A DNA stretch of 64,000 bases, from positions 1,181,001-1,245,000 of the forward strand of contig NZ_LR732469.1 of assembly GCF_902506425.1 (NCBI RefSeq), written 5' to 3'. Below, piece after piece: positions 49,145-58,401 of the stretch; position 1 is the stretch's first letter, and every line of letters begins with the position of its first letter. Origin of the DNA: Novosphingobium sp. 9U. Lineage in GTDB: Bacteria; Pseudomonadota; Alphaproteobacteria; Sphingomonadales; Sphingomonadaceae. A program made the translations under genes and the position numbers. The notes under the pieces were generated by a model. The model was not told where the DNA came from, searched no databases, and saw only the letters and a list, made by a program, of their open reading frames with translations.

Positions 49145-50116
49145 ATGGCTTTACGTGTCGCGGTCCAGATGGACCCGCTCGAGACGATCAACATCGCGGG
49201 CGACAGCTCGTTCGCGCTGATGCTGGCGGCGCAGGCGCGTGGGCACTCGCTGTTCCACTACGACGTGCGTTCGCTGGCCTACGACACTTCGGAAGGCGCG
49301 GGCGGGCGGCTGACGGCTTGGGCCTCGCCGATCACCGTGCAGCGGGTGCAAGGCGATCACTATACGCGCGACGACCCGCGGCTGATCGATCTCGCCACCG
49401 ACATAGACGTCGTGCTGATGCGCCAGGACCCGCCGTTCGACCTGGGCTACATCACCGGCACGCACTTGCTGGAGCGCCTCGCCGGCACGACGCTGGTGGT
49501 GAACGATCCGGTCTCGGTGAGGAACGCGCCCGAGAAGGTCATGGTGCTGGACTATGCGCGGTTCATGCCGCCCACGTTCATCGCCCGCCGCGTCGAGGAC
49601 GTGCGCCGCTTCCACGCTGCGCATCCGGGGGACCTAGTGGTCAAGCCGCTGCACGGCAACGGCGGCAAGGCGGTGTTCCGCGTTCCGGCCGACGGCTCGA
49701 ACCTGGGCGCCTTGGCCGAGCTGTTCGGGCAGGTCTGGCCCGAGCCGTTCATGGTGCAGCCGTTCCTCCCCTCGGTCAGCGAAGGCGACAAGCGCATCGT
49801 CCTGGTCGACGGCGAAGTGGCCGGCGCCATCAACCGCCGGCCGGGTGAGGGGGAATTCCGGTCCAACCTAGCGGTTGGTGGCTCGGCCGAAGCGACCCAG
49901 CTGACCGCGCGCGAGGAGGAGATCTGCGCCGCCATGGGTCCGGAACTGAAGCGCCTCGGGCTGGTTTTCGTCGGCATCGATGTGATCGGCGGACAATGGC
50001 TTACAGAAATCAACGTGACCTCGCCCACCGGCATCGTGGCCATCGACCGCTTCAACGGCACCGACACGGGCGCGCTGATCTGGGAGGCCATCGAGCGGCG
50101 CCACGCGGCGATGTAG
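49145..50116 (+). CDS. gshB: Glutathione synthetase
   Basis: ATP-dependent ligase joining gamma-glutamylcysteine and glycine; 323 aa. Opens with the typical RVAVQMDPLETINIAGDSSFALML; MRQDPPFDLGYITGTHLLE and NDPVSVRNAPEK follow; the ATP-grasp region has VVKPLHGNGGKAVFRV, RIVLVDGEVAGAINRRPGEGEFRSNLAVGG, and the metal-binding EINVTSPTG. ATG 49145, after a 140-nt gap with no gene. Start of a run that continues into the DedA-family gene. Confidence 0.98.
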   Translation: MALRVAVQMDPLETINIAGDSSFALMLAAQARGHSLFHYDVRSLAYDTSEGAGGRLTAWASPITVQRVQGDHYTRDDPRLIDLATDIDVVLMRQDPPFDLGYITGTHLLERLAGTTLVVNDPVSVRNAPEKVMVLDYARFMPPTFIARRVEDVRRFHAAHPGDLVVKPLHGNGGKAVFRVPADGSNLGALAELFGQVWPEPFMVQPFLPSVSEGDKRIVLVDGEVAGAINRRPGEGEFRSNLAVGGSAEATQLTAREEEICAAMGPELKRLGLVFVGIDVIGGQWLTEINVTSPTGIVAIDRFNGTDTGALIWEAIERRHAAM

Positions 50117-50135
50117 CGATCGCGGAGCCAAACGC

Positions 50136-50753
50136 GTGAGCACCTGGATCATCCACCTCATCACCGTGGGCGGCTACTGGGGCATCGCGCTGCTGATGGC
50201 GCTGGAGAACATCTTCCCGCCGATCCCGTCCGAGCTGATCATGGGCGTGGGCGGGCTGGCCGTGGCGCGCGGGACCATGCAGTTCGTCCCGCTGCTGATC
50301 GCAGGCACCATCGGTTCGGCCCTGGGCAACTATGTGCTGTTCCTGATCGCCGACCGACTCGGCTACGAGCGGTTGGAACCGTTCGTGAACCGCTGGGGGC
50401 GCTGGCTGACGATGGAATGGGAGGATGTCGAGACCGGCACCCGCTTCTTCCGCAAGCATGGTGGCGTGGTGGTCTTCGTGCTGCGCTTCATGCCGATGTT
50501 CCGCTCCGTGGTGTCGATCCCGGCGGGCCTGGCGCACATGCGGCACTGGCAATTCCTGCTCTACACCGCGGCGGGTGCGGCGATCTGGAACGCGCTGCTG
50601 ATCATGCTCGGCCGCTGGGCCGGGCGTCGCTTCGGCGAGGCAGAGCAGTGGCTCGGCTGGGCGACCATGGCCGTGGCGGGGCTTACCGCGGTGTATTACG
50701 TGTACCGCGTGATCACCTGGAAGCCGAGAGACAAGACAACGGTCGGCCGCTGA
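50136..50753 (+). CDS. DedA family membrane protein
   Basis: 205 aa. DedA/SNARE-associated-type fold: LLMALENIFPPIPSELIMGVGG near the N-terminus and the second half FFRKHGGVVVFVLRFMPMFRSVVSIPAGLAHM, with four to five membrane segments. The family members serve in lipid carrier (undecaprenyl-phosphate or phospholipid) translocation. GTG start 50136 with GGAG 9 nt upstream, 19 nt after gshB. Confidence 0.9.
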   Translation: MSTWIIHLITVGGYWGIALLMALENIFPPIPSELIMGVGGLAVARGTMQFVPLLIAGTIGSALGNYVLFLIADRLGYERLEPFVNRWGRWLTMEWEDVETGTRFFRKHGGVVVFVLRFMPMFRSVVSIPAGLAHMRHWQFLLYTAAGAAIWNALLIMLGRWAGRRFGEAEQWLGWATMAVAGLTAVYYVYRVITWKPRDKTTVGR

Positions 50754-50765
50754 TTTCTCGCCCTG

Positions 50766-51674
50766 TTAGGTCGGGGTGTTGTCTGCATTCTCCCGCGGAT
50801 GCGCGTTGCGGTAGACATCCAGCAGCGTCGCTGCATCGACTTGCGTGTAGATCTGCGTCGAACCCAGGCTCGCATGGCCGAGCAGCTCCTGCAGCGAGCG
50901 CAAGTCGGCGCCCGCGCCCAGCAGATGCGTTGCGAAGCTGTGGCGCAAGGCGTGCGGTGTCGCGGCGGGCGGCAGCCCGAGCGAGACCCGCGCGCGCGCC
51001 ATGGCCTTTTGCACCATGCCTTGCGACAGCGGTCCGCCCTTGGCCCCGCGGAACAGCGGATCGCCCCGTCCGCAACCCCAAGGGGATTTGGCGAGGTAAT
51101 CGGCGACACCGTCGCGCACCACCGGCAGCAGCGGCACCACGCGCTGCTTGCCGCCCTTGCCGGTTACCACCAGCGTCTCGCCCAGCGGCAGCACGGCGCC
51201 GGTCAGCGACAGCGCCTCGGCGATGCGCAAGCCGGCGCCGTAAAGCAGCAGCAGCACCGCGCGATCCCGAGCGCCGATCCAGGGCTCGCTCGCGTCTTCC
51301 TCTACCGCCAGCGCCAGGTTGACGGCCTCGTCGGGCGTCACTGGGCGCGGCAGACCTTTCTTCACGCGCGGACCACGCAGGCGCGGTGGCGCACTCTCAC
51401 CCATCCCGGCCTGCTCGCGCGCGAAGATAAGGAAAGCCCTAAGCGCGGACAATTCGCGGGCAGCGGAGCTGTTGCCGATGCCCGCTTCGCGGCGGTCGGC
51501 CAGATGCCGGCGCAGATCGGTGGTGGTCAGCCGCGCGAGCCTGTCCCAGCTCATGTCGTCTTGGCCGATCAGCCGCGCAGCCGTCGCCACATACGCGCGA
51601 ACGGTGTGCGGCGAGCGGCGGCGACCTTGCGCCAGGTACGCGCCCCAGGCTTTGAGGATGTCAGCGCGGGTCAT
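50766..51674 (-). CDS. xerC: Tyrosine recombinase XerC
   Basis: Site-specific recombinase that, with XerD, resolves chromosome dimers at dif; 302 aa. The N-terminal SAM-like DNA-binding domain is followed by the catalytic domain with Arg (GAGLRIAEAL), Lys (TGKGGKQR), HALRHSFATHLL (HxxR), LLGHASLGSTQIYT (His and nucleophile Tyr). Converges with the DedA gene. Assigned to XerC rather than XerD by overall features and length; the exact paralogue is less certain. Confidence 0.9.
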   Translation of the reverse strand: MTRADILKAWGAYLAQGRRRSPHTVRAYVATAARLIGQDDMSWDRLARLTTTDLRRHLADRREAGIGNSSAARELSALRAFLIFAREQAGMGESAPPRLRGPRVKKGLPRPVTPDEAVNLALAVEEDASEPWIGARDRAVLLLLYGAGLRIAEALSLTGAVLPLGETLVVTGKGGKQRVVPLLPVVRDGVADYLAKSPWGCGRGDPLFRGAKGGPLSQGMVQKAMARARVSLGLPPAATPHALRHSFATHLLGAGADLRSLQELLGHASLGSTQIYTQVDAATLLDVYRNAHPRENADNTPT

Positions 51675-51698
51675 GGAGCCCTGGTCACGCGGCCAAGG

Positions 51699-52850
51699 TC
51701 AGGCGGCGACCAGTGCCGCGGGCACCAGCTCGGCCAGCAACGCGTCGAGCAGGGGCATGCCGGCCTCGCTCACCCCAATTCGCTCCCCGCGCTGCCAGGC
51801 GAGGCCCTGCTCCGCGTAGAAGGCCAGCTTGGCCGGATCGTACAAGTCAGCGCCCGCCACTTGCAGCCGGCGCGATAGGGCGCCAAGGTCAACGCCTTCG
51901 CCTAGCCGCAGCCCCATCAGCATCGCCTCGGCCGCTTGCTCGCGCCGGCCGAGCGGGCGTGCCTCGGCGATGCCGTCGCCTTGTTCGGCGATGGCGGCAA
52001 GCCAGTTCTCCGGCTTGCGATGGCGCACCGTAGCTAGACCGCCGCGACGGCCATGTGCGCCGGGGCCGATGCCGCAGTAATCCTGGTAGCGCCAGTATGC
52101 GAGGTTGTGGCGGCTCTCCTCGCCGGGGCGGGCATGGTTGCTGATCTCATAGGCCGGCAGCCCTGCCGCCGCGGACATCTCCCGCGTCAGATCGAACAGA
52201 TCGGCCGCGGCGTCATCGTCCAGGGGTGTGAAGACGCCTTTGCGCACCAGGGTCTCGAACCGCGTGCCCGGCTCGATCGTCAGTTGATAGAGCGAGAGGT
52301 GACCCGTTCCGAACCTCAGTGCCCGGGTGAGCTCGGCCTTCCAGCCATCCTCGGTCTGGCCCGGCCGAGCGTAGATAAGGTCGAACGTCACCCGCGCAAA
52401 GTGGCGCTGCGCGACGTCGAGCGCGGCCAATCCCTCTTCGGCATCATGCAGGCGGCCCAAGAAGCGCAACGTCTCGTTGTCGAGCGCTTGCAGCCCGAGT
52501 GACGCGCGGTTGATGCCGACGCTCGCCAGCGCGGCGTAGTTCGCCGCTTCGACCGAGGATGGATTGCCCTCCAGCGTGATCTCGATGCCGGGATCAAAGC
52601 CCCATAGGCGCTCGGCCTCGTACAGCAGTCGGGCGACCAGCGCCGGTGGCATCAGCGAGGGGGTGCCGCCGCCGAAGAAGATCGAAGTCAGCGTCTCGCC
52701 CGAGGCCAGCTCGGCTTCACGGCGCATGTCGGCGAGCAGCGCCTGTTCCCAATGGGCGTGATCGACGCGCTCGCGGACGTGGCTGTTGAAGTCGCAGTAG
52801 GGGCACTTCGCCAGGCAGAACGGCCAATGGATGTAGAGGGCGCGGGCCAT
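51699..52850 (-). CDS. hemW: Radical SAM family heme chaperone HemW
   Basis: 383 aa. Radical SAM [4Fe-4S] motif CLAKCPYC (CxxxCxxC) with the HemW-specific Phe after it (CDF), GGGTPSLM, LEGNPSS, GLQALDNETLRFLGRLHD, FDLIYARPGQTEDGW, and the C-terminal HemN_C-like region. HemW binds haem and delivers it to respiratory proteins; it is distinct from the coproporphyrinogen oxidase HemN. It precedes rdgB and rph in a conserved alphaproteobacterial arrangement. Confidence 0.95.
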   Translation of the reverse strand: MARALYIHWPFCLAKCPYCDFNSHVRERVDHAHWEQALLADMRREAELASGETLTSIFFGGGTPSLMPPALVARLLYEAERLWGFDPGIEITLEGNPSSVEAANYAALASVGINRASLGLQALDNETLRFLGRLHDAEEGLAALDVAQRHFARVTFDLIYARPGQTEDGWKAELTRALRFGTGHLSLYQLTIEPGTRFETLVRKGVFTPLDDDAAADLFDLTREMSAAAGLPAYEISNHARPGEESRHNLAYWRYQDYCGIGPGAHGRRGGLATVRHRKPENWLAAIAEQGDGIAEARPLGRREQAAEAMLMGLRLGEGVDLGALSRRLQVAGADLYDPAKLAFYAEQGLAWQRGERIGVSEAGMPLLDALLAELVPAALVAA

Positions 52851-52876
52851 GGGATGTGCTTAGCAGCTTTTGCTCG

Positions 52877-52987
52877 CGTCGTCCCGGACTTGATCCGGGA
52901 CCGGTTCCGCCATTTCGCGAGCTTTAAGTCACGCGTTGCAAGGTCGCGCCATGGCGGCACCGGACCCGGGTCGAGCCCGGGTCGACG
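52877..52987. repeat. Palindromic intergenic repeat, family A
   Basis: 37-nt arms at 52877-52913 and 52951-52987 pair at about 31 of 37 positions; the core CGTC-TCCCGGACTTGATCCGGGA resembles the element at 62274 and that at 15929. It fills the hemW-rdgB gap. Confidence 0.75.
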
Positions 52988-52994
52988 TCGTCTT

Positions 52995-53624
52995 TCAGCG
53001 TTTAAACTGGTCAGCGACAAGCTTGGCAAAGGCATCCGCCCGGTGGCTCATGCTGTGCTTTTCCTCCGGCGCCAGCTCGGCAAAGGTCACGTCGCGTCCG
53101 TTTGGCACGAACACCGGATCGTACCCGAAGCCCATGGTCCCGCGCGGCGGCCAGGAGTAGGTCCCGTCGACCCGTCCTTCGTAGACCGCCTCCTCGCCGT
53201 CCGGCCAGGCGATCGCCAGCACGGAAGAGAACCAGCACGAGCGATCGGCATCCGGGCCGATCTGTGCCAGCAGACCCTCGACCTTGCCCATCGCCATGTA
53301 CCAGTCGCGGCCGGGATCGCCCTCGAACCACTGCCGCTCGGCCCAGTCGGCGGTGTAGACGCCGGGCCGGCCTCCAAGCGCGGCCACCGACAGGCCGCTG
53401 TCGTCGGCCAGCGCCGGGATCTGCGCGGCCTTGGCGGCGGCATGCGCCTTGATCAGCGCGTTCTCGACGAAGGTCGTGCCGGTCTCCTCCGGCTCGGGCA
53501 ATCCGAGCGCGCCGGCGGAAATGCACTCGATGCCGTAAGGCGCGAGAAGGGCGCCGATTTCCTTGAGCTTGCCCGCGTTGTGCGTGGCGATGACTAGGCG
53601 GCTGCTGTCGAGTTTGCGGGTCAA
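52995..53624 (-). CDS. rdgB: dITP/XTP pyrophosphatase (RdgB/HAM1 family)
   Basis: Sanitises the nucleotide pool by hydrolysing dITP, ITP and XTP; 209 aa. Nucleotide-binding motif [13 protein letters not shown] at the N-terminus, [39 protein letters not shown] and the closing GFGYDPVF. Starts at TTG 53624, preceded by GAGAGGAGAG; no ATG or GTG fits. It lies after the palindromic repeat behind rph on the same strand. Confidence 0.96.
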   Translation of the reverse strand: MTRKLDSSRLVIATHNAGKLKEIGALLAPYGIECISAGALGLPEPEETGTTFVENALIKAHAAAKAAQIPALADDSGLSVAALGGRPGVYTADWAERQWFEGDPGRDWYMAMGKVEGLLAQIGPDADRSCWFSSVLAIAWPDGEEAVYEGRVDGTYSWPPRGTMGFGYDPVFVPNGRDVTFAELAPEEKHSMSHRADAFAKLVADQFKR

Positions 53625-53653
53625 GGCACTCTCCTCTCAACTTCACCCCTCGT

Positions 53654-53735
53654 CATTCCCGCGAACGCGGGAATCCATCTCCAGGTGGTTCGGTTTACGC
53701 GAGCTCAGGAGATGGATCCCCGCGTTCGCGAGGAG
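53654..53735. repeat. Palindromic intergenic repeat, family C
   Basis: Left arm 53654-53682 (CATTCCCGCGAACGCGGGAA core) and right arm 53707-53735 form an inverted repeat with about 23 of 24 matching core bases; the left arm also holds the small palindrome CCCGCG-AA-CGCGGG. It lies between rph and rdgB. Confidence 0.7.
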
Positions 53736-53740
53736 AGACA

Positions 53741-54457
53741 TTACCGTCCCACAGCCTTCGCTTGCGCCGCGAAGATGTTGTCGCAGCCGATGCGCGCCAG
53801 GCGCAGGAGACGCAGCAGCGCTTCCTCATCGTACGGCGCGCCCTCGGCGGTCGCCTGCGCCTCCGCGATCAGGCCGCCTTCGAGCAGGACGAAGTTGGCG
53901 TCGGCATGGGCGTTGCTGTCCTCTATGTAGTCGAGGTCGAGCACCGGCGTGCCTTCATGGATGCCGCAGGAGACCGCCGCGACCCGCGCGGTGATCGGGT
54001 CTTCCTTGATCTTGCCCTCTGCCATCAGCTTGTCGACGGCGAGGCGCAGCGCCACCCAGGCGCCCGTGATCGAGGCAGTGCGGGTGCCGCCGTCGGCCTG
54101 GATCACGTCGCAGTCGAGCACGATCTGGCGCTCTCCCAGCTTTTTCATATCTACGACCGCGCGCAAGGAGCGCCCGATAAGCCGCTGGATTTCCTGGGTG
54201 CGGCCCGACTGCTTGCCTTTCGCCGCCTCCCGGCTGCCACGAGTGTGGGTGGCGCGTGGCAGCATCGAGTACTCGGCCGTCACCCAGCCCTCGCCCTTGC
54301 CGCGCAGGAACGGCGGCACCTTCTCCTCGACACTGGCGGTGACCAGCACGCGGGTGTCGCCGAACGAGATCAGCGCCGATCCTTCCGCGTGCTTGGTGAA
54401 GCCGGTGTGGATATCGATGGCGCGCATTTCGTCAGGCGCACGGCCGGAAGGTCGCAT
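53741..54457 (-). CDS. rph: Ribonuclease PH
   Basis: Phosphorolytic 3'-5' exonuclease that trims tRNA 3' ends; 238 aa, the normal length. Motifs: [98 protein letters not shown], and [31 protein letters not shown] 54457 starts the conserved region; an upstream 10-codon extension is rejected. Divergent from hrcA. Confidence 0.97.
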   Translation of the reverse strand: MRPSGRAPDEMRAIDIHTGFTKHAEGSALISFGDTRVLVTASVEEKVPPFLRGKGEGWVTAEYSMLPRATHTRGSREAAKGKQSGRTQEIQRLIGRSLRAVVDMKKLGERQIVLDCDVIQADGGTRTASITGAWVALRLAVDKLMAEGKIKEDPITARVAAVSCGIHEGTPVLDLDYIEDSNAHADANFVLLEGGLIAEAQATAEGAPYDEEALLRLLRLARIGCDNIFAAQAKAVGR

Positions 54458-54552
54458 GGGGAGGTTTCCTCTGGAAGATATGTGCAAGATGTTGCGCGCG
54501 CCCTAGGCGCATTGGGGTTGAGCCCGCAAGGGTGATGGTTAGATAGGGAGCC

Positions 54553-55608
54553 GTGACCACGCCGCCGATCACCGAACTGACCACACGCGCCCGGGACATC
54601 TTCCGCCTGGTCGTGGAAGGTTATCTCGACACGGGCCAGCCGGTCGGCTCGCGCACGCTGGCAGGCGGCGGCGGCCTGAACCTGTCGCCGGCGTCGATCC
54701 GCTCGGTGCTCGCCGACCTCGAAGCGCTCGGGCTCCTGGCCGCTCCGCACACCAGCGCGGGACGCATGCCGACCGAGTCAGGCCTGCGCCTGTTCGTCGA
54801 CGGCATGATGCAAGTGGCAGAGCCGACGCGCGAGGAGCGCGCGGCGATCGAGAGCCGGATTGCCGGGCCGGGCCCAATCGAAGCGGCGTTGGAGGCGACC
54901 AGCGCGATCCTCTCGGATTTGTCCGCGGGTGCCGGCGTCGTCATGGTCCCACAGCGAGAGGCGCGGTTGCGGCAGATCTCGCTGCTCTCTATCGCCGAGC
55001 GCCGGGTGCTCGCGGTGCTGGTCGGCGCCGATGGCTCGGTGGAAAACCGCATCATCGAATTGGCGGCTCCGATCCCACCGAGTGCGCTCGAAGAAGCATC
55101 GAACTACCTGACGGCGCACCTGACCGGTCGCACCCTCAGCGAGGCGGCGGCGGCGATGAAGGCCGACATTGCCTCGGGCCGCAGCGCGCTCGATGCCGCG
55201 AGCCAGGACCTCGTCCAGGCCGGCTTGGCCGTTTGGAGCGAGGACGCCGCCCGGCGCCGGGTCTTGATCGTGCGCGGTCAGGCGAACCTGCTCGACGAGA
55301 CCGCCTTGTCGGACCTCGAGCGCGTCCGCTCGCTGCTGGACGACCTCGAGAACAAGCAGTCGGTGGCCGACTTGCTCGACATGGCGCGCGATGCCCGCTC
55401 GGCGCGCATCTTCATCGGATCGGAGAACCGCTTGTTCGCGCTGAGCGGGTCTTCCGTGATCGCCTCGCCCTATCGCGACCGCGAGGGCAGGGTGGTCGGC
55501 GTGGTGGGGGTTATCGGCCCCACTCGGTTGAACTATGCGCGCGTCGTCCCCATGGTGGACTTCACCGCTCAGAGCCTGGGCCAGAGCCTGAGCAAACTCA
55601 TCGGATAG
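54553..55608 (+). CDS. hrcA: Heat-inducible transcription repressor HrcA
   Basis: Represses chaperone genes through CIRCE elements; 351 aa. N-terminal winged-helix domain (RARDIFRLVVEGYLDTGQPVGSRTLAGG, LSPASIRSVLADLEALGLLAAPHTSAGRMPTE), then the HrcA ligand-type domain (RILLIV-like RRRVLIVRGQANLL, GVVGVIGPTRLNYARVVPMVD). GTG 54553 with GGGAG close upstream. Forms a unit with grpE, 16 nt apart. No CIRCE element was seen near hrcA, grpE or dnaK here; the target may be groESL elsewhere. Confidence 0.96.
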   Translation: MTTPPITELTTRARDIFRLVVEGYLDTGQPVGSRTLAGGGGLNLSPASIRSVLADLEALGLLAAPHTSAGRMPTESGLRLFVDGMMQVAEPTREERAAIESRIAGPGPIEAALEATSAILSDLSAGAGVVMVPQREARLRQISLLSIAERRVLAVLVGADGSVENRIIELAAPIPPSALEEASNYLTAHLTGRTLSEAAAAMKADIASGRSALDAASQDLVQAGLAVWSEDAARRRVLIVRGQANLLDETALSDLERVRSLLDDLENKQSVADLLDMARDARSARIFIGSENRLFALSGSSVIASPYRDREGRVVGVVGVIGPTRLNYARVVPMVDFTAQSLGQSLSKLIG

Positions 55609-55624
55609 CTGGAACTTACACGAC

Positions 55625-56200
55625 ATGACCGATCAGAACACGCAGCCTGACAACAAGAGCGTGGCCGACGAACTTCAGGGCGTTCCTGAGGAGCTGCTCG
55701 AAAAGAACGCTGAGACCGCGGACCGCGGCGCCGAGGAACTGGCGCGCCTGCGCGAGGAGCTGGAAGTCGCTAAGCAGGACGTGCTCTACGCCAAGGCCGA
55801 GACGCAGAACGTGCGCCGCCGCCTGGAAAAGGACATCGCCGACACCCGCGCCTATGCCGCCACGGGCTTCGCGCGCGACATCCTTTCGGTATCCGACAAT
55901 CTCAGCCGCGCGCTCTCCGCAATCCCCGCCGAACTGCGCGAGGACGAGAAGCTGAAGAACCTCGTCGCGGGCATCGAGGCGACGGGGCGTGAGATCGACA
56001 AGGTCTTCGCCTCGCACGGCATCAGCCGCATCGCCGCGGTCGGCCTGCCGCTTGATCCCAACCAGCACCAGGCCATGATCGAGCTGCCCTCCGCCGATGC
56101 CGAGCCCGGCACCGTGCTGCAGGAACTGCAAGCCGGCTACATGATCAAGGACCGCCTGCTGCGCCCCGCGATGGTCGCGGTGTCCAAGAAGCCCGACTGA
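55625..56200 (+). CDS. grpE: Nucleotide exchange factor GrpE
   Basis: Releases ADP from DnaK; 191 aa. A long N-terminal coiled coil (about 40-100, ELARLREELEVAKQDVLYAKAETQNVRRRLEKD), then the beta-domain with GISRIAAVGLPLDPNQHQAM and TVLQELQAGYMIKDRLLRPAMVAVSK. Placed 16 nt behind hrcA. Its partner genes dnaK and dnaJ lie 2.9 kb downstream, beyond a small accessory stretch. Confidence 0.97.
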   Translation: MTDQNTQPDNKSVADELQGVPEELLEKNAETADRGAEELARLREELEVAKQDVLYAKAETQNVRRRLEKDIADTRAYAATGFARDILSVSDNLSRALSAIPAELREDEKLKNLVAGIEATGREIDKVFASHGISRIAAVGLPLDPNQHQAMIELPSADAEPGTVLQELQAGYMIKDRLLRPAMVAVSKKPD

Positions 56201-56325
56201 TCGTGCGTGCCCCTCTCCTCGGGAGGGGAGGGAGTGGCCGCGCCAGACACGAAAACTCACGGAACAAGCCTGCGCCTTCCCCGTTGACCCTGCACAGAAC
56301 AAGTGTTGGGTCACGGAGAATAGTC

Positions 56326-56586
56326 ATGCGTAAGTTCATCCTCCCCGTCATGGCTGCCGGCGTACTGGCACTCGGCGGCTGCGCATCCAACTACGGCGGC
56401 GAGGGCGCGCTGGTCGGCGGTGCCGTGGGTGCGGGCGTCGGCGCGATCGCCGGTGACGTCGGCGCAGGCGCCGCGATCGGCGCGGCTGCGGGCGCCGTCG
56501 CCGGCTCGCAAGTCGAGAAGGACCGCAACGGCGGCTGCTACCGCTACGACCGCGACGGTCGGCGCTACTACGACCGCGACTGCTGA
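56326..56586 (+). CDS. Glycine-zipper lipoprotein (SlyB/17-kDa-antigen-like)
   Basis: 86 aa. Lipoprotein signal peptide (MRKFILPVMAAGVLALGGC, lipobox LGGC), then a glycine-zipper region (GGAVGAGVGAIAGDVGAGAAIGAAAGAVAG) that would form a hairpin in the outer membrane, and a short RYDRDGRRYYDRDC tail. GGAG lies 7 nt upstream of the ATG. Such lipoproteins are common outer-membrane components, some tied to envelope stress. No partner in the window. Confidence 0.85.
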   Translation: MRKFILPVMAAGVLALGGCASNYGGEGALVGGAVGAGVGAIAGDVGAGAAIGAAAGAVAGSQVEKDRNGGCYRYDRDGRRYYDRDC

Positions 56587-57000
56587 GGCTGGTTTTAGCC
56601 TAGGCTTGGAAGAGGACGCGGACGCTTCGGCGTGCCACGCCCTGGGTCGTTAGAGAGCCGCCGGGCGGTGAGGCGGCAACGGACTATAAAACCTCGATCG
56701 ATTCCGCGGTCATCCTGAACTCGTGTCAGGATCTATCGCGCTGACTAGCGCTGCCGACGCGGCCGAACATAAGGTGTGTGTCGCCAACTAAGCCATGAGC
56801 CACCCACGCGATGGCTCCTAAAAGCACCTTTAGGTAACGTCTGCTTCAGCTGGTTAGCTGCCGTAGATGCCTACCGCTCTGAGCCCAAAATCCACGGCAG
56901 GTGTAAGGCTCTAACCTGCGCCTGCAAGTGGGCGTGAGCAGCAGGTTCGCCAACGTCCGCAAGGGGCGGATGGCGGACGTTTCCATTATACACCCGACGC
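56587..57000. other. Gene-free region rich in small inverted repeats
   Basis: 414 nt with no supported gene. It holds the inverted repeat ATCCTGA/TCAGGAT (56712-56732; GTCATCCTGAACTCGTG-type intergenic repeat), a reverse-oriented copy of the CAGCTA-N9-AGCAGAC repeat (56835-56860), and a hairpin ACGTCCGC/GCGGACGT (56953-56980). GC content drops in the second half. Confidence 0.6.
56835..56860 (-). repeat. Short dispersed repeat CAGCTA-N9-AGCAGAC, copy 3
   Basis: Reverse complement of this site reads CAGCTA, nine bases, AGCAGACGTT, matching the two copies beside mutL in the outer six and seven bases and in spacing. It lies upstream of the two accessory genes at 57001 and 57354. Confidence 0.55.
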
Positions 57001-57300
57001 ATGAGCATCATCGGCATTGGACAGACAATTCGGCATGTCCTCCTTCACACCCCTCCCATCATGGCTCTGCTGTTCTGGACGCGGATAGCTTTTGATGACG
57101 GCTACAACGCCGGTTGGACCGCCTCACAAGGATCGCGAAGCCACGCGCCGCTCGGGGACCCGACAACTTGGATTGTCTGTAGCGTTCTATCAGCAACAAG
57201 CCTTATCCTGGTGGCTCATGGGAAGCCAAAGATCGGCAACGCGCTCGCAGCTATCCTTTGCCTGCTTGCGAGTATGATCTGGATCGCAATGTCCCGCTGA
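57001..57300 (+). CDS. Small hypothetical membrane protein
   Basis: 99 aa, function not recognised. Three likely membrane segments: PPIMALLFWTRIAF, TTWIVCSVLSATSLILVA, NALAAILCLLASMIWIA. No ribosome site is obvious before the ATG and codon use is less GC-rich than in the neighbours (TTT, ATA, GAT). It lies in a short accessory stretch with the VOC gene and repeats; acquired DNA is likely. Confidence 0.5.
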   Translation: MSIIGIGQTIRHVLLHTPPIMALLFWTRIAFDDGYNAGWTASQGSRSHAPLGDPTTWIVCSVLSATSLILVAHGKPKIGNALAAILCLLASMIWIAMSR

Positions 57301-57353
57301 TGTCCATTATTGAGTTCTTGCCGTCGATCGTCGTCGGAGCATAATGCTCTGCC

Positions 57354-57746
57354 ATGAACGCTGCTACGCTTCGTATTGCCCGTCCTAGCGATGACATAGA
57401 GGCCTTGGTTCCGTTCTACCGTGACGGGCTTGGGTTCGATGTTCTGTACCGATTTGCAGACCATGATGGCTTCGACGGTATAATGCTGGGAAGTCGCGGC
57501 GCGCCTTACCACCTCGAATTCACGAAAGCGCACGGCCACGCTGCCGGTCGAGCGCCCACGCAAGAGAACCTCTTGATCTTCTACCTTCCTGATCTGCCTG
57601 ACTGGCAAGCGGCGGTGGATCGGATGGAAGCAGTTGGCTATTCGCCAGTTCCGGCTTTCAACGCCTATTGGGATCGGCATGGCCGAACCTTCGAAGATCC
57701 TGACGGCTACCGGATTGTGCTTCAAAACTCAGCTTGGGGCATCTGA
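57354..57746 (+). CDS. VOC (glyoxalase/bleomycin-resistance type) family protein
   Basis: 130 aa, one vicinal-oxygen-chelate domain: LRIARPSDDIEALVPFYRDGLGFDVLYRF at the start, APYHLEFTKAHG with a metal-binding-type His and Glu, and FEDPDGYRIVLQN at the end with the closing Asp/Glu. The family covers glyoxalases, dioxygenases and antibiotic-binding proteins; the substrate is unknown here. Codon use is AT-richer than the neighbours, and the gene stands 53 nt behind the small membrane protein in a probable accessory stretch. Confidence 0.8.
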   Translation: MNAATLRIARPSDDIEALVPFYRDGLGFDVLYRFADHDGFDGIMLGSRGAPYHLEFTKAHGHAAGRAPTQENLLIFYLPDLPDWQAAVDRMEAVGYSPVPAFNAYWDRHGRTFEDPDGYRIVLQNSAWGI

Positions 57747-57907
57747 GCATCGTCGGCTTTCGCTGGCAGCGTCAGGACGATTTCAGATCTGAGATTGGTG
57801 AGTCGCTGCCGCTCGCTCTTAGGGCTTTCACCCTCTTGCAAACACACCGTCACCCTGGTCTGCACCCCGGGGCTCTGCTTCTCTTTGCACGTAGGTATAA
57901 CCCGAAG

Positions 57908-58333
57908 CTACGCCCTGAACGGCAACACCCCACGATAGCTCTCCAGCGGCGATGCCCCGGGCACATGCACCCCGCGCTCCAGCAAAAACACGTGCCGCAC
58001 GATCTCGGCCTGCTGCTCCAGGCCATAGCGCTCCAACCGCCACCCCGGTCGCAGCACATAATCGTAGCGGCACAGCGGATGGCGCATCAGGGGCAAGTAC
58101 CAGCGGCCGCGATGCTGGGTTTGCCAGACGTGCGTCATCTCATGCAGGAACAGCGCCTGCGCCTGCAGGCTAGCATGCGCAAAATCATCTACATAAAGCG
58201 ACGAGCGCGGGTGGAAGTGGACGTGGCCGGTCGGTGCCATCAGCGTGTTCACCGGCTGGAACGGGAACCAGCGGCGGCGCTTCACCCGTACCGGCTTGCA
58301 GTCGATCTCTTTGCCGAAGACCGAGCGGATCAA
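57908..58333 (-). CDS. HExxH-type protein (vgr-related protein of sphingomonads), start uncertain
   Basis: At least 141 aa. The metalloprotease-like motif is FLHEMTHVWQTQ (HExxH with a following aromatic), then YLPLMRHPLCRYDYVLRPGWRLERYGLEQQAEIVRHVFLL. A cytoplasmic protein by sequence. The only canonical start in frame is TTG 58333, but protein-like sequence continues upstream (RPLTPGERALIRSVFGKEID), so translation probably begins earlier; a CTG at 58405 overlaps the stop of the copper-chaperone gene (CTGA). Function unknown; zinc binding is inferred from HExxH. Confidence 0.7.
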   Translation of the reverse strand: MIRSVFGKEIDCKPVRVKRRRWFPFQPVNTLMAPTGHVHFHPRSSLYVDDFAHASLQAQALFLHEMTHVWQTQHRGRWYLPLMRHPLCRYDYVLRPGWRLERYGLEQQAEIVRHVFLLERGVHVPGASPLESYRGVLPFRA

Positions 58334-58401
58334 CGCGCGCTCGCCGGGGGTGAGCGGTCGCTGCCCGCCGGGCAGGCACGTGCAATCGGGCGCCGGCTCG
58401 C